64,000 nucleotides of DNA, from positions 1 through 64,000 of the forward strand of contig NZ_NFJB01000007.1 in assembly GCF_002159645.1 (NCBI RefSeq), in the 5' to 3' direction. The translations under genes and the position numbers were made by a program. Every line of letters begins with the position of its first letter. Position 1 is the stretch's first letter. Origin of the DNA: Parabacteroides sp. An277. Lineage in GTDB: Bacteria > Bacteroidota > Bacteroidia > Bacteroidales > Tannerellaceae. The notes under the pieces were generated by a model. That model was given only the letters and a program-made list of their open reading frames with translations. It did not search any database and was not told the origin of the DNA. This document shows, piece after piece, positions 8,024 to 16,882 of the stretch.

Positions 8024-9018
8024 GCAATATATTTTACTTCCGGCATCAATTCAATGCCAAAACGTTCCTTTACTGCCGCACGGATACTCTCGGCCATCAA
8101 TGCGATTTCATCGCCCGTTGCCTCTCCGTAATTCACCAGGATAAGCGCTTGCTTTTCATAAACACCCACATGCCCGTGCCGTTTCCCTTTGAAACCACAT
8201 TGCTCGATCAGCCAGGCGGCGGGCACCTTCACTTTATCCGCTGCCGGGTATCCGGGCACCTGCGGATAGGTTTGGCGGATGCGTTCAAAGTGTTCCTTCG
8301 AAACCAGCGGGTTCATGAAGAAACTACCGGCATTCCCCAAGTGGGCGGGGTCGGGAAGTTTTTCGTTCCGGATAGCCAGCACGGCCTCGCGCACCTGCGC
8401 CAATGTCGGTTCATGCAACTCCTGCAAGGGACCATATTCCAGATTAAATACCGGGTTCTTCGCCAATTTCAGAACAACATAAGTCACGATATGCGGGTCG
8501 GCATGCGGGTCTTTGAAGCGGCTCCACCGATAGGCATAGCCGCATTCCTCGGCCGAAAAATAATGTTTCTCGAATGTCAGTTGGTTCCACGCCTCGACAG
8601 TCTCGATGGCATCTTTTATCTCCATCCCATACGCGCCGATATTCTGTACGGCCGCTGCGCCCGTTTCGCCCGGAATGCCGGAGAGGTTTTCGATGCCGCC
8701 CCAACCTTGCGCCACGGCATATGCCACGACCTCGTCCCATATTTCACCAGCCCCGACACGGAGCCAAACCGCCTCGTTCGTTTCCCGCACGACCTCCATC
8801 CCCCGGATGGCCGAATGCAGGATGATACCGTTATAATCGTTCAGGAAGAGGAGGTTGCTCCCCTGCCCGATGTGTTGCGAAAGGCATTCTTGAAAGTATT
8901 CATCGTGCAAAACTTTCTGCAAATCCGTCTCGTCTGCATATTCCAAAAACCAACGCGTTTTCACCGGCAAATGGAACGTATTATATTTCTCCAACGAGAT
9001 ATTTTGTTCGATTCTCAT
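8020..9018 (-). CDS. murB: UDP-N-acetylenolpyruvoylglucosamine reductase
   Basis: NADPH- and FAD-dependent reduction of UDP-GlcNAc-enolpyruvate to UDP-MurNAc in peptidoglycan precursor synthesis. The 332 residues match the longer, E. coli-like MurB. Visible features are the FAD-binding SGIPGETGAAAVQNIGAYG, the YRWSRFK segment with active-site Tyr and Arg, and GNAGSFFMNP, whose Ser acts as proton donor in the family. It leads a two-gene operon with the MBL hydrolase. A TACCTTCG box 32 bases upstream (9051-9058) is a near-consensus -7 element. Confidence 0.97.
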   Translation of the reverse strand: MRIEQNISLEKYNTFHLPVKTRWFLEYADETDLQKVLHDEYFQECLSQHIGQGSNLLFLNDYNGIILHSAIRGMEVVRETNEAVWLRVGAGEIWDEVVAYAVAQGWGGIENLSGIPGETGAAAVQNIGAYGMEIKDAIETVEAWNQLTFEKHYFSAEECGYAYRWSRFKDPHADPHIVTYVVLKLAKNPVFNLEYGPLQELHEPTLAQVREAVLAIRNEKLPDPAHLGNAGSFFMNPLVSKEHFERIRQTYPQVPGYPAADKVKVPAAWLIEQCGFKGKRHGHVGVYEKQALILVNYGEATGDEIALMAESIRAAVKERFGIELMPEVKYIA

Positions 9019-9050
9019 ATTGTATGTATGTTTCGTTTTTTAATCCCTGG

Positions 9051-9058
9051 CGAAGGTA
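9051..9058 (-). promoter_or_regulatory. Probable -7 box of murB
   Basis: TACCTTCG on the minus strand differs by one base from TAnnTTTG and is suitably placed before the murB start. Confidence 0.45.
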
Positions 9059-9111
9059 CGCATTTTATTTGGAGCAACCAGCAAACGAACCGGACAAAAT
9101 AGAAAGCGCAG

Positions 9112-9373
9112 CGTACGATTCGTCACCGATGAACAAATATGACGAATCTACCTTGTAGATTCATTTCCGTTGGTCAAATAAAAAGAATTGAATCTGTAGT
9201 TTCGTTTCCTTTAATCAACGGTAAAGAATCGACCTTGTAGATTCGTTATCGTTGACCAAAGATAAAGAATCGACGTTGTCGTTTCGTTACCGTTGAACAA
9301 AGGAAGAGAATCGACGTTGTAGACTTGTCATCGTTGACTAAAGATAACGAATCGACCTTGTCGTTTCATTGCC
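9112..9373. repeat. 41-bp tandem array B (seven copies)
   Basis: Aligned units begin at 9112, 9153, 9194, 9235, 9276, 9317 and 9358, exactly 41 bases apart. The consensus core is TTGTAGATTCGTT, then a CGTTGA/CCAAAGATAA part and GAATCGAC. Unit junctions form inverted repeats; around 9144-9162 GAATCTAC and GTAGATTC pair over eight bases. The array fills most of the gap between the murB promoter and the SMR gene stop. It shares the register of GATTCGTT and GAATCG with array C, so those two may be related. Confidence 0.93.
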
Positions 9374-9428
9374 AGAAGCTAAAAATAGAGAATTTACGTC
9401 CTCATAGAAGGAAAAACAGGGCCAGCAC

Positions 9429-9755
9429 TCAATGCGAGACCCATTTCAGCCCGATAATGGAAGCGATCAACGTCGTGATGAAAAAAAGACGGGCCCACGA
9501 AGCGGGTTCATGAAGAAAAAGAATGCCCAAAAGGACTGTCCCGACCGCCCCGATACCGGTCCACACGGGATAGGCCGTTCCGATAGGCAAAGTCTGTACT
9601 GCCTTGGCCAACAAGACCATGCTTAATATCAAACTCACTAAAAAACCTGCACCCCAAAGGTAATAGGCCATGCCCGCAGCCTCTTTCATCTTCCCCAAAC
9701 AAAACGCAAAGCCCGATTCAAAAAAACCGGCAATCACAAGTATCATCCAATCCAT
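9429..9755 (-). CDS. SMR-family exporter, SugE/Gdx type
   Basis: A 108-residue, four-helix small multidrug resistance protein that works as a dual-topology dimer exchanging cargo for protons. The sequence follows the SugE/Gdx subgroup (guanidinium exporters): it opens MDWMILVIAGFFESGFA with the central Glu of helix 1 at about residue 13, and has GTAYPVWTGIGAVGT in helix 3 and IIGLKWVSH at the end. No guanidine riboswitch was recognised upstream. A standard -7 box lies at 9784-9791. Substrate is inferred from subgroup only. Confidence 0.88.
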   Translation of the reverse strand: MDWMILVIAGFFESGFAFCLGKMKEAAGMAYYLWGAGFLVSLILSMVLLAKAVQTLPIGTAYPVWTGIGAVGTVLLGILFLHEPASWARLFFITTLIASIIGLKWVSH

Positions 9756-9783
9756 ATTTTTCTTTTTTCAATTGATTTGGGCG

Positions 9784-9791
9784 CAAAAGTA
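9784..9791 (-). promoter_or_regulatory. -7 box of the SMR exporter
   Basis: TACTTTTG on the minus strand, 28 bases before the ATG, matches the Bacteroidetes -7 consensus. Confidence 0.65.
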
Positions 9792-9945
9792 AGAAAAGAA
9801 GGCATCGATTCGCTTAAAAAAATCCCTAAAATTCGCCTTTTCGTTTTACTTTTCCGTCCGGGTAGGGTCTTGCATACAGAAACGTTTCCTAAAAAGTGGA
9901 TCCCAATAAATAGGAACGAGATGTATTAATGTCTAATGAATAAAA

Positions 9946-10326
9946 ATGAAACGTATGCAAACGACAGGAATGATAAAGAAAGGGATTTTGGCTATATGTT
10001 TGATATCGATTTGCAGTTGCGCGTCGGCGCATCGATGGCATCGGCATCCGCACGTCCCGCCACGGCCGGTAGCCACTACCATTGTAGTAAAACCAGCTCC
10101 GGCACCGCCTATCCAGGAACGATTCACCCCCAACGAACGCTTTGCGATGGCCCTGGCTTATCTCAAGAAGCATAAGCAACTGAGCAGTAAAAAATATGCT
10201 CAACTGACGGGCCTGACAAAAGCCCGCGCCGAAGCGGAACTCGATGCTTTTGCGGCCGATAAGCGTAAACCCATTGCCCTTGTGGTAAAAGGACGAAAGA
10301 AAACGTATGTCTTAAGCCTCCAATAA
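9946..10326 (+). CDS. Small secreted protein of unknown function
   Basis: 126 residues that I do not recognise. A signal peptide spans about residues 10-28 (GILAICLISICSCASA), followed by a His/Pro-rich stretch (HRWHRHPHVPPRP) and a basic C-terminal half with KYAQLTGLTKARAEAELDAF, which could form a small helical domain. Three in-frame ATGs occur near the start (codons 1, 4 and 9); the third would still keep the signal peptide. The gene ends eight bases before the ECF sigma factor and is probably co-transcribed with it. A palindrome GAAACGTTTC lies about 60 bases upstream. Confidence 0.65.
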   Translation: MKRMQTTGMIKKGILAICLISICSCASAHRWHRHPHVPPRPVATTIVVKPAPAPPIQERFTPNERFAMALAYLKKHKQLSSKKYAQLTGLTKARAEAELDAFAADKRKPIALVVKGRKKTYVLSLQ

Positions 10327-10333
10327 TCCGCTT

Positions 10334-10873
10334 ATGACCGAGGATAAAGAAATCATCCAAGCAATCCGAAAAAATCCGGAGAAGGGGTTCCGTTTGTTTA
10401 TGGACAAATACAAAAAGCCGGTATATTGGCACATTCGGAGGCTCGTCGTCTCGCACGCCGACGCGCAGGACGTAGCGCAAGAGACCTTCATCCGGATTTT
10501 CCGCTCCTTTTCACAATGTCGGGACGACAACTCGTTTAAAGCATGGATATACCGCATCGCCACCCGCGAGGCATTGCGCCTGATGGAATCCCGACATAAC
10601 GAAGGGTCATTTTCGCTGGAGCAAGCCGAGGCAAACGTAAATCGGTTGCCGGCAGATGAATATATAGACTATTCCGACCTCGAATCGGTGAAGCTGCAAC
10701 GTGCTATCCGTTCGCTCCCGACGAAACAACAGCTCGTCTTCAACCTGCGGTATTACGACGAGTTAAGGTATGAGGAAATAGCCGAAATTGCCGCTTGCAC
10801 GGCCCAAAGCGCGAAGGCGAACTACCATATCGCCAAAGAGAAGATTATCCACTATATGAATTCAAATGAATAA
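10334..10873 (+). CDS. ECF-type RNA polymerase sigma factor
   Basis: A 179-residue sigma-70 family factor with only regions 2 and 4. Region 2 holds DVAQETFIRIFRSFSQ and FKAWIYRIATREALR. Region 4 holds LPTKQQLVFNLRYYDELRYEEIAEI and the recognition helix around TAQSAKANYHIAKEKI. It should direct transcription in response to an envelope signal. The following gene overlaps by eight bases and encodes a small membrane protein in the usual anti-sigma position. No SusC/SusD genes are near, so this is not a polysaccharide-locus sigma factor. Confidence 0.93.
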   Translation: MTEDKEIIQAIRKNPEKGFRLFMDKYKKPVYWHIRRLVVSHADAQDVAQETFIRIFRSFSQCRDDNSFKAWIYRIATREALRLMESRHNEGSFSLEQAEANVNRLPADEYIDYSDLESVKLQRAIRSLPTKQQLVFNLRYYDELRYEEIAEIAACTAQSAKANYHIAKEKIIHYMNSNE

Positions 10874-11228
10874 GGTCATGGAAAAAGGTTTTGATTTCAA
10901 CTCAATAGGCAAACGAATGCCGTATCAAGTTCCCGACGGGTTCTTCGACCAATTGGAAAAGGACGTCTGGAAAGAAATAAAGGAAGAACCGAGCCAAGGA
11001 AAAAGCAAGCTGTGCATCCGAACGCACATCGTATGGGGAAGCATAGCCACCCTGGCTGCCGGAATCGCGTTCCTGTTGCTGCTCCGTCCCGTATGGATGC
11101 CCGAGTCAACATACAGTTTTTCTACCGTCGAAGAAGCCTTCAGCAATCTTTGCTTGGAAGACCAAGATTACTTATTCGAAACGTATCAAGACGATGTATT
11201 TTTAGATAATGTATTTTTAAACGAATAA
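10866..11228 (+). CDS. Small membrane protein, candidate anti-sigma factor
   Basis: 120 residues with a cytosolic N-terminal half (MPYQVPDGFFDQLEKDVW), one membrane helix at about 54-76 (VWGSIATLAAGIAFLLLL) and an acidic periplasmic tail. The topology and the overlap with the sigma gene fit a Bacteroidetes anti-sigma factor, but it lacks a recognisable zinc anti-sigma motif. An internal ATG at 10878 (MEKGFDF) is an alternative start. The role is inferred from position. Confidence 0.6.
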   Translation: MNKVMEKGFDFNSIGKRMPYQVPDGFFDQLEKDVWKEIKEEPSQGKSKLCIRTHIVWGSIATLAAGIAFLLLLRPVWMPESTYSFSTVEEAFSNLCLEDQDYLFETYQDDVFLDNVFLNE

Positions 11229-11244
11229 TAAAACAGAAAAAGTC

Positions 11245-11685
11245 ATGAAAGTATTTATTAGAATGCTCGCAGTAGCAATCGCCCTGTTCAGTTTAAGTGG
11301 TTCATTGATTGCCCAGTCTTTCCATCAACGCATTTCGCGAGAAGAACTGGCGGAAACCCAGGCCAAACATATCGCCCATGCATTATCATTCGATGAAGCC
11401 ACCACGCAAAAGTTTGTTGATACTTATTGCCAGTTCCAACAAGAATTATGGACTATCAGACCCCGACCAAAACACAAAGCCTCGAAAGTGATGACCGACG
11501 AAGAAATCGATAACGCTATGCAGGCTCGTTTCAAACAAAGCCAACAAATTTTAGCGTTGCGACAAAAGTATTATACACGTTATCGGGAATTCCTTTCCCC
11601 CAAACAAATTCAAAAAGTCTATCAAAAGGAAAAACAGATGATGAAAAAGCTTCAAGAGAGGAAAAGGGATAAAATACGCAGATAA
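11245..11685 (+). CDS. Periplasmic Spy/CpxP-like helical protein
   Basis: 146 residues: a signal peptide (about 1-23, ending SLIAQ) and a charged all-helical body. It resembles the small Spy/CpxP-type proteins often found behind Bacteroidetes ECF sigma/anti-sigma pairs. The tail is highly basic (KKLQERKRDKIRR). It is last in the operon, 16 bases after the anti-sigma candidate, and a bidirectional hairpin follows. A chaperone or sensor role in envelope stress is an inference. Confidence 0.65.
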   Translation: MKVFIRMLAVAIALFSLSGSLIAQSFHQRISREELAETQAKHIAHALSFDEATTQKFVDTYCQFQQELWTIRPRPKHKASKVMTDEEIDNAMQARFKQSQQILALRQKYYTRYREFLSPKQIQKVYQKEKQMMKKLQERKRDKIRR

Positions 11686-11689
11686 ACCA

Positions 11690-11723
11690 AAGAACCCGGC
11701 CGGACAAAACCAACCGGGTTCTT
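11690..11723. terminator. Bidirectional terminator
   Basis: AAGAACCCGG (11690-11699) pairs with CCGGGTTCTT (11714-11723). The plus side continues into TTCTCTTTTCC. It separates the sigma operon from the converging ABC exporter operon. Confidence 0.8.
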
Positions 11724-11744
11724 TCTCTTTTCCGCAACTTATTT

Positions 11745-12863
11745 TTAAAGGCTTTTCCGATAACTCATCACGGCCCAAGTATTGAATACCACCGCAAAAC
11801 CACAAAGCCAGAAGAAATAAGGCAATAACTCGCCAAAAGAACTTCCTTTCAAATAGATAAGGCGCATTACTTCCGCTTGATAACGGATGGGATTCAAAAT
11901 CGTCAGTCGCTGCATCCAAAGAGGCATACTGTCGACCGGCGTAAAAAGCCCGGACGTAAGCAACAGCATGATAAGAAAGAAAAACAGCACGAACATGGCC
12001 TGTTGCATCGTGTCGGAGTAGTTGGATATCACCATACCCGCACCGGTGACAGCCCAAATGTAAATCATCGAAAAGAAGAAAATCAGTCCCAAACTTCCCT
12101 CGGGCACAATGCCATGCACCGCCCATCCAAACGTCATGCCAAACGTAAGGGCTATGAGACCTATAATCCAATTGGGTATCAACTTCGAAAGGATGAACAG
12201 ATGCTTCGGTATGGGCGACACGTTGATTTGTTCAATCGTGCCCGCTTCTTTTTCGCCTACAATATTAAGGGCGGTCAACGCACCACCTAAGAGCGTCAAC
12301 AACACGACAATCAACCCTGGCACCATGAAGACTTTATAGTCGAGCATAGGATTGAAACGGTAACGTACATGCGTATCAAAGGTCGGGACCTCCGGCATAG
12401 CGAGCGACGCGGCACCGTTCTCTTCCCGCCATTCACGACTGTAGTCGTTTACAAGGGAAGCCAGGTATTGTGCCCCCAAACTTCCTTGCGTACCATTCAC
12501 CGAGTTGGCCGCAATCCTTACCGAAGCAGTTCCTTCGTTTTGAAGGTCGTGCTCGAAATCCGGCGGAATCTCTAATACCAGGTCCACATCGCCCGCCTCT
12601 ATACGTTTCAAGGCGTCGGGATACGTAGGCGAAACATCCGTCAAGCGGAAGTAATCCGTCGAAGCCGCTTTCTGAGTCAATCGCGAAGAAGCGGGACTAT
12701 GGTCGAGGTCGACAATGGAGAGCTTCACGTCGTTCACCTCCTGGTTCGTGACGTATGGAAACACCACGATTGTCATCAGCGGCAATGCAATCAGCAGCTT
12801 CGACATGAAGCGGTTGCGAAGCATCTGCTTGAATTCTTTTTCTAACAAATATTTCAACATCAT
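11745..12863 (-). CDS. ABC-2 type exporter permease (second of two)
   Basis: 372 residues of the YbhR/YhhJ type. One N-terminal helix (about 20-42) is followed by a large periplasmic domain (about 45-175, NQEVNDVKLSIVDLDHSPAS onward) and five C-terminal helices, including EKEAGTIEQINVSPIPKHLF, the conserved ABC-2 stretch before helix 3. It pairs with the permease just upstream (27-base gap) and probably forms a heterodimer driven by the two ATPases at 14292-15951. It is last in the operon and ends at the terminator at 11690-11723. Confidence 0.9.
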   Translation of the reverse strand: MMLKYLLEKEFKQMLRNRFMSKLLIALPLMTIVVFPYVTNQEVNDVKLSIVDLDHSPASSRLTQKAASTDYFRLTDVSPTYPDALKRIEAGDVDLVLEIPPDFEHDLQNEGTASVRIAANSVNGTQGSLGAQYLASLVNDYSREWREENGAASLAMPEVPTFDTHVRYRFNPMLDYKVFMVPGLIVVLLTLLGGALTALNIVGEKEAGTIEQINVSPIPKHLFILSKLIPNWIIGLIALTFGMTFGWAVHGIVPEGSLGLIFFFSMIYIWAVTGAGMVISNYSDTMQQAMFVLFFFLIMLLLTSGLFTPVDSMPLWMQRLTILNPIRYQAEVMRLIYLKGSSFGELLPYFFWLCGFAVVFNTWAVMSYRKSL

Positions 12864-12890
12864 GGTTTCTTTATTCGTGTTCTTTCTCTA

Positions 12891-13994
12891 TTAACTTAAC
12901 CGTACTTTAAAATTCTTCCAGGCTGCCGTCATCAACACGGCGGCCATACCTGCAATGATAGCTAACTCCTTAGCGAAACAGGTAAAGCCCACGCCCTGAA
13001 TCATGATTTTCCGCATGGCCGAAATATACCATCGTGCCGGAATTAGATCTGATATCCATCGCAATACAACCGGTATGTTTTCTATCGGAAATATTAAATC
13101 CGAGAAGATGAGCGTCGGCATCATCAACCCGATGCCCGACACTAACAGTGCCGCCATTTGCGAACTGACTAACGTGGAAATCAACAGACCCAACGAAAGC
13201 GCCACCAAGATGAAAAGCACCGACAGGACAGAAAGCCACCAGAGGCTCCCCCGAATAGGCACGCCCATGACAAACACCGCCAGCAGCAATATCGTAACCA
13301 CATTGGCCACCGAGAGCGTGAAGTAAGGCGCTATCTTCGAGAGAATGATACGCAAGGGCGTCAAGGGTGAAACCAGCAGGATTTCCATGGTCCCGGTCTC
13401 TTTCTCGCGCACGATGGACACGCTCGTCATCATCGCACAGATGAGCATCAGAATCAGTCCCATCACGCCAGGCACGAAATTGTACGCGCTCTCCGATTGC
13501 GGATTGTAGAGCATCCGCGTTTCGGTCCGGATGTGTCCCGACGCCTTCCCTTCCTCCAGCCATTCTGCTTGATAAGAGGCCAATACGCCCTGCGCATAAG
13601 CCGTGAGGAGAGCCGCTTGGTTCGGGTCTGTACCGTCCGCAATCAGTTGGACGGAAGTGCCTCCCCGCAGCAGATCTTCGGCAAAATGTTCGCTGAAAAC
13701 CAACACCAAACTCACCTCTCCTGTGCGAAACACTTCGTTGATTTGCTTCGGTTCTGTTAGTTCGTCGACCACTGTAAAATATTCGCTGGCCTGGAAACGT
13801 TCGATAATGCGCCGCGTCTCGTCGTCTTTCGACGGGTCGAACACGGCCACCTGCGCGCCGTTCAATTCCGTCTTGATGGCATAGCCGAGCAACAACACCA
13901 ATACCAGCGGCATGGCCAAGAGAATGACCAACGTCCGCCTGTCACGAAATATCTGGCGGAATTCCTTCCGCATAAATGATAGGAATTGTTTCAT
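12891..13994 (-). CDS. ABC-2 type exporter permease (first of two)
   Basis: 367 residues of the YbhS/YhhJ type: N-terminal helix (about 22-42), periplasmic domain with AVFDPSKDDETRRIIERF, then five helices. The conserved ABC-2 segment VREKETGTMEILLVSPLTPL precedes helix 3. It belongs to the exporter operon, but about 297 bases separate it from the ATPase gene upstream, a gap mostly filled by the 41-bp array C. That gap is unusual for an operon whose other spacings are 27 bases or less. Confidence 0.9.
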   Translation of the reverse strand: MKQFLSFMRKEFRQIFRDRRTLVILLAMPLVLVLLLGYAIKTELNGAQVAVFDPSKDDETRRIIERFQASEYFTVVDELTEPKQINEVFRTGEVSLVLVFSEHFAEDLLRGGTSVQLIADGTDPNQAALLTAYAQGVLASYQAEWLEEGKASGHIRTETRMLYNPQSESAYNFVPGVMGLILMLICAMMTSVSIVREKETGTMEILLVSPLTPLRIILSKIAPYFTLSVANVVTILLLAVFVMGVPIRGSLWWLSVLSVLFILVALSLGLLISTLVSSQMAALLVSGIGLMMPTLIFSDLIFPIENIPVVLRWISDLIPARWYISAMRKIMIQGVGFTCFAKELAIIAGMAAVLMTAAWKNFKVRLS

Positions 13995-14043
13995 ACGCTT
14001 TTACTCCTTTCGTTCATAAACAAATGCCTTCCCAAAGCCTCAT

Positions 14044-14242
14044 ACTTGTCGCCACGTACAAACTGCAACGAGTCGGGATACGAGATTCGTTGTCTCCGTT
14101 CAATAGCAACGAATCGCAAGGCGCAATTCATTATCTCTTTCCAACGGCAACAAATTACAAGATGCGATTCGTTGTCTCTTTCTAACGACAACAAATTGCA
14201 AGACGCGATTCGTTGTCTCCATCCAACGGCAACGAATCGCAA
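14044..14242. repeat. 41-bp tandem array C inside the exporter operon (five copies)
   Basis: Aligned units start at 14044, 14085, 14126, 14167 and 14208, exactly 41 bases apart. A typical unit runs from GATTCGTTG through a TCTCC/TTCAACGG centre to CAACGAATC, so GATTCGTTG and CAACGAATC pair as nine-base arms around a 14-base loop. The array sits between the ATPase and permease genes of one operon. It could be transcribed as a run of hairpins. No open frame of note covers it. Confidence 0.93.
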
Positions 14243-14291
14243 GGTAAAGAAATTCCTTTTTATCTTCATGTATGCTATCTCCATCCGTTTT

Positions 14292-15035
14292 TTAATCAGA
14301 CCGACGTGTGGATTGCCGCGCTAACTGCTGAAAGACATCGTCCATGGTCTCCGCACGGAATTGGGCACGAAGACGCGCCGGCGAATCGAGCGCACGAATC
14401 TGCCCGTCGACCATAATCGAAACGCGGTCGCAATACTCCGCCTCGTCCATGTAATGCGTGGTAACAAATACCGTAATACCCCGGTCGGAAGCCCGATAAA
14501 TAAGTTCCCAAAACTGGCGGCGCGTAATAGGATCGACGCCTCCCGTCGGCTCATCGAGAAACACAACCTTGGGCTCGTGGAAAATAGACACAGAGAAAGC
14601 CAACTTCTGTTTCCAACCCAGCGGCAAGGCGCGCACGAAAGTATCCCGCTCGGCCTCGAAGCCTAATTCAGCCAACATCTCATCTGACTTTCGGGCAATT
14701 TCCCGGTCGTCCATGCCGTATATTCCGCCAAAGAGGCGAAGATTTTCCCAAACTTTCAAATCCTCGTAGAGCGAGAACTTCTGACTCATATAGCCAATGC
14801 TCCGTTTGACAGCTTCCGGCTGCGTGGAGATGTCGAATCCGGCCACGTACCCCGTCCCCGATGTAGGACAACTCAGCCCACAAAGCATGCGCATCGCGGT
14901 AGTCTTTCCCGCCCCGTTCGCCCCCAGGAAACCGAATATCTCGCCGCGCGCCACGTCGAACGTGATGCGATCCACAGCCGTGAAGTTTCCAAAACGCTTT
15001 GTCAAATCTTTTGTTTCTATTACTTTTTCATTCAT
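14292..15035 (-). CDS. ABC exporter ATPase (YbhF-like half, second)
   Basis: A 247-residue nucleotide-binding subunit. Walker A is GANGAGKTTAMRML (about 35-48) and Walker B is VVFLDEPTGGVDP. The ABC signature is degenerate: LPLGWKQKLAFS replaces LSGG, as in one half of YbhF-type fused ATPases. The switch His lies in FVTTHYMDEAEYC. It overlaps the other ATPase gene by eight bases. In E. coli YbhF both halves are one protein; here they are two genes. Confidence 0.92.
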   Translation of the reverse strand: MNEKVIETKDLTKRFGNFTAVDRITFDVARGEIFGFLGANGAGKTTAMRMLCGLSCPTSGTGYVAGFDISTQPEAVKRSIGYMSQKFSLYEDLKVWENLRLFGGIYGMDDREIARKSDEMLAELGFEAERDTFVRALPLGWKQKLAFSVSIFHEPKVVFLDEPTGGVDPITRRQFWELIYRASDRGITVFVTTHYMDEAEYCDRVSIMVDGQIRALDSPARLRAQFRAETMDDVFQQLARQSTRRSD

Positions 15036-15951
15036 GAGATAACTGTCTGCTTAACCACATAAAACAATCTTCTACAGAAGGAAGAATGGCCTCGATACGT
15101 GCCGCGCGATGCCCCCGCTGAGATAGATAAGCCTGCAAATCGTCGGGTGAACCCTGGGTGTGCATCGTGACATGATACGTCTCACCAAACGAAAACGAAG
15201 TCTGTATGTATGGATAGGCACGCAAGTCGGCCAGTAACCGATGCATGTGCTCCGAACGCACTGCCCAGAGCTTTTCCGGATAGTGCTCGACAAGTCGCTG
15301 TGGCGTATCGACACCCAAGAACTTTCCTCCCTGGATGAGCGCAATGCGATCGCAACGCGTCGCCTCGTCCATATACGGAGTGGAAACCAAAATGGTAATA
15401 CCCTCCTGCTTCAAGCGGAGGAGCATGTCCCAAAATTCCTTGCGCGAAACAGGATCGACACCCGTCGTCGGTTCATCCAGAAACAACACTTCTGGTTTAT
15501 GAATCAACGCGCAGCTTAGCGCCAGCTTCTGTTTCATCCCGCCCGAAAGTTTCCCAGCCAGCCGATGTTTGAACGGTTCGATTTGCTGATAAATGTCCGC
15601 TATCAGATGATAATTGGCCTTCACAGTCGTATGAAATACCGAAGCAAAGAAATCCAGGTTTTCTTCCACCGTCAAGTCCGGATAGAGTGAAAACTTACCC
15701 GGCATATAACCAATGAGATTACGTATCCTCCGATAATCTTGTACCACATCAAACCCCGCTACACGCGCTTCGCCTTTATCGGCCAGCATCAGCGTAGTCA
15801 AGATACGAAAAAGGGTGGTCTTTCCTGCTCCATCCGGTCCAATAAGCCCATAAAGCTCACCCGTTTCAACAGAAAAACTCAAATCGTCCAACGCCTGTAC
15901 CTGCCGTCTGTACGCTTTCGAGAGATGTGCTACTTCTATCGCGTTGCCCAT
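15028..15951 (-). CDS. ABC exporter ATPase (YbhF-like half, first)
   Basis: 307 residues with Walker A GPDGAGKTTLFRIL (about 36-49), a canonical signature LSGGMKQKLALS and Walker B VLFLDEPTTGVDP. The switch position reads LVSTPYMDEATRC, so the usual His is replaced by Pro. Together with the next ATPase, which has a good switch His but a degenerate signature, the pair probably forms one complete and one incomplete ATP site. A C-terminal extension (about 225-307) follows the core. The start lies 11 bases after the HlyD stop. Confidence 0.92.
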   Translation of the reverse strand: MGNAIEVAHLSKAYRRQVQALDDLSFSVETGELYGLIGPDGAGKTTLFRILTTLMLADKGEARVAGFDVVQDYRRIRNLIGYMPGKFSLYPDLTVEENLDFFASVFHTTVKANYHLIADIYQQIEPFKHRLAGKLSGGMKQKLALSCALIHKPEVLFLDEPTTGVDPVSRKEFWDMLLRLKQEGITILVSTPYMDEATRCDRIALIQGGKFLGVDTPQRLVEHYPEKLWAVRSEHMHRLLADLRAYPYIQTSFSFGETYHVTMHTQGSPDDLQAYLSQRGHRAARIEAILPSVEDCFMWLSRQLSHE

Positions 15952-15962
15952 CTTACGACCTA

Positions 15963-16865
15963 TTAATTATTCATTATTTTGATTTCCCCATACATACCGC
16001 GCTTGATATACCCATCATTTCGAACCGAAACTTTGACGGCATACACCAAATTGGCCCGTTCGTCGCGTGTTTGGATGGTCTTGGGCGTGAACTCGGCCTG
16101 GTCAGAAATCCAAGAAATCGTACCTTCATATTCACGCCGACCCTTCTCACCCTCGTCGGCGTACACCTTGACCGGCTGCCCCACTTTAAGCGAAGTCAAT
16201 TGCGGAGCCGTGATATAAGCCCGAAGATACATATTCTCCAAATCGCCCACCTTAAACAAGCTCCGGCCTTGCGTCGCTAATTCACCTTGTTCGGCGTACT
16301 TTGATAGAACAGCACCTTTTACGGGGCTTATAATAAGACTCTTCACTATCTGATCCTCTATTTGTCCAATTTGTGCTTCCAACATCAACACTTGCCCGCC
16401 CACGCTCCGATTTCCATTCTCAAGCGTCTCGATTTGGGCAGCCAGTTGCTTTTCTAACACAGCAAGCCTGGAGTTGATATCATCCAATTGCTTCTGGTTG
16501 GCAGCCTCTACACGCACTAAATTCTCATACCTCTGTTGCTCCCGCTTTTGGGTAGCTATCTCCTGACGAAGAGAAGCTATTTGCCGCCCCACATCATAAC
16601 GCCGACTATCCGTAGCCAACAAGTTGCCCAAAAGCTCTTCTTTTTTCAAATGCAATTGGACAGTATCAATATATCCCACTACCTCGCCTGCCTCCAAATG
16701 GTCTCCTTCTTCCAAATCGAAACGCATGATTTCACCTCCGCCACGAGCTGAAACGGTCACCTCCGTCGTTTCGAATACACCGGAAGCATCATAATCACCT
16801 TCTCCTTTTCCGCAAGAGAGCAAGCAAACGGCCATGCCCCACAAAAAACAAGTAGTTGCTTTCAT
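15963..16865 (-). CDS. HlyD-type membrane fusion lipoprotein of the ABC exporter
   Basis: A periplasmic adaptor linking the ABC permeases to the TolC-like channel. The N-terminus is a lipoprotein signal ending LLSCGKG (Cys18). A biotinyl-lipoyl fold (EVTVSARGGGEIMRFDLEEG) is followed by a long coiled-coil hairpin (about 75-165) and a barrel domain. The 300 residues resemble YbhG/YhiI. It lies 17 bases after the TolC gene and 11 before the first ATPase. Confidence 0.9.
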   Translation of the reverse strand: MKATTCFLWGMAVCLLSCGKGEGDYDASGVFETTEVTVSARGGGEIMRFDLEEGDHLEAGEVVGYIDTVQLHLKKEELLGNLLATDSRRYDVGRQIASLRQEIATQKREQQRYENLVRVEAANQKQLDDINSRLAVLEKQLAAQIETLENGNRSVGGQVLMLEAQIGQIEDQIVKSLIISPVKGAVLSKYAEQGELATQGRSLFKVGDLENMYLRAYITAPQLTSLKVGQPVKVYADEGEKGRREYEGTISWISDQAEFTPKTIQTRDERANLVYAVKVSVRNDGYIKRGMYGEIKIMNN

Positions 16866-16882
16866 ATCATTTCTTATTTAAA

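Noticed and set aside
9756-9860. Guanidine riboswitch before the SugE/Gdx-type gene
   Set aside because: The leader is short and AT-rich with a standard -7 box and no recognisable riboswitch core.
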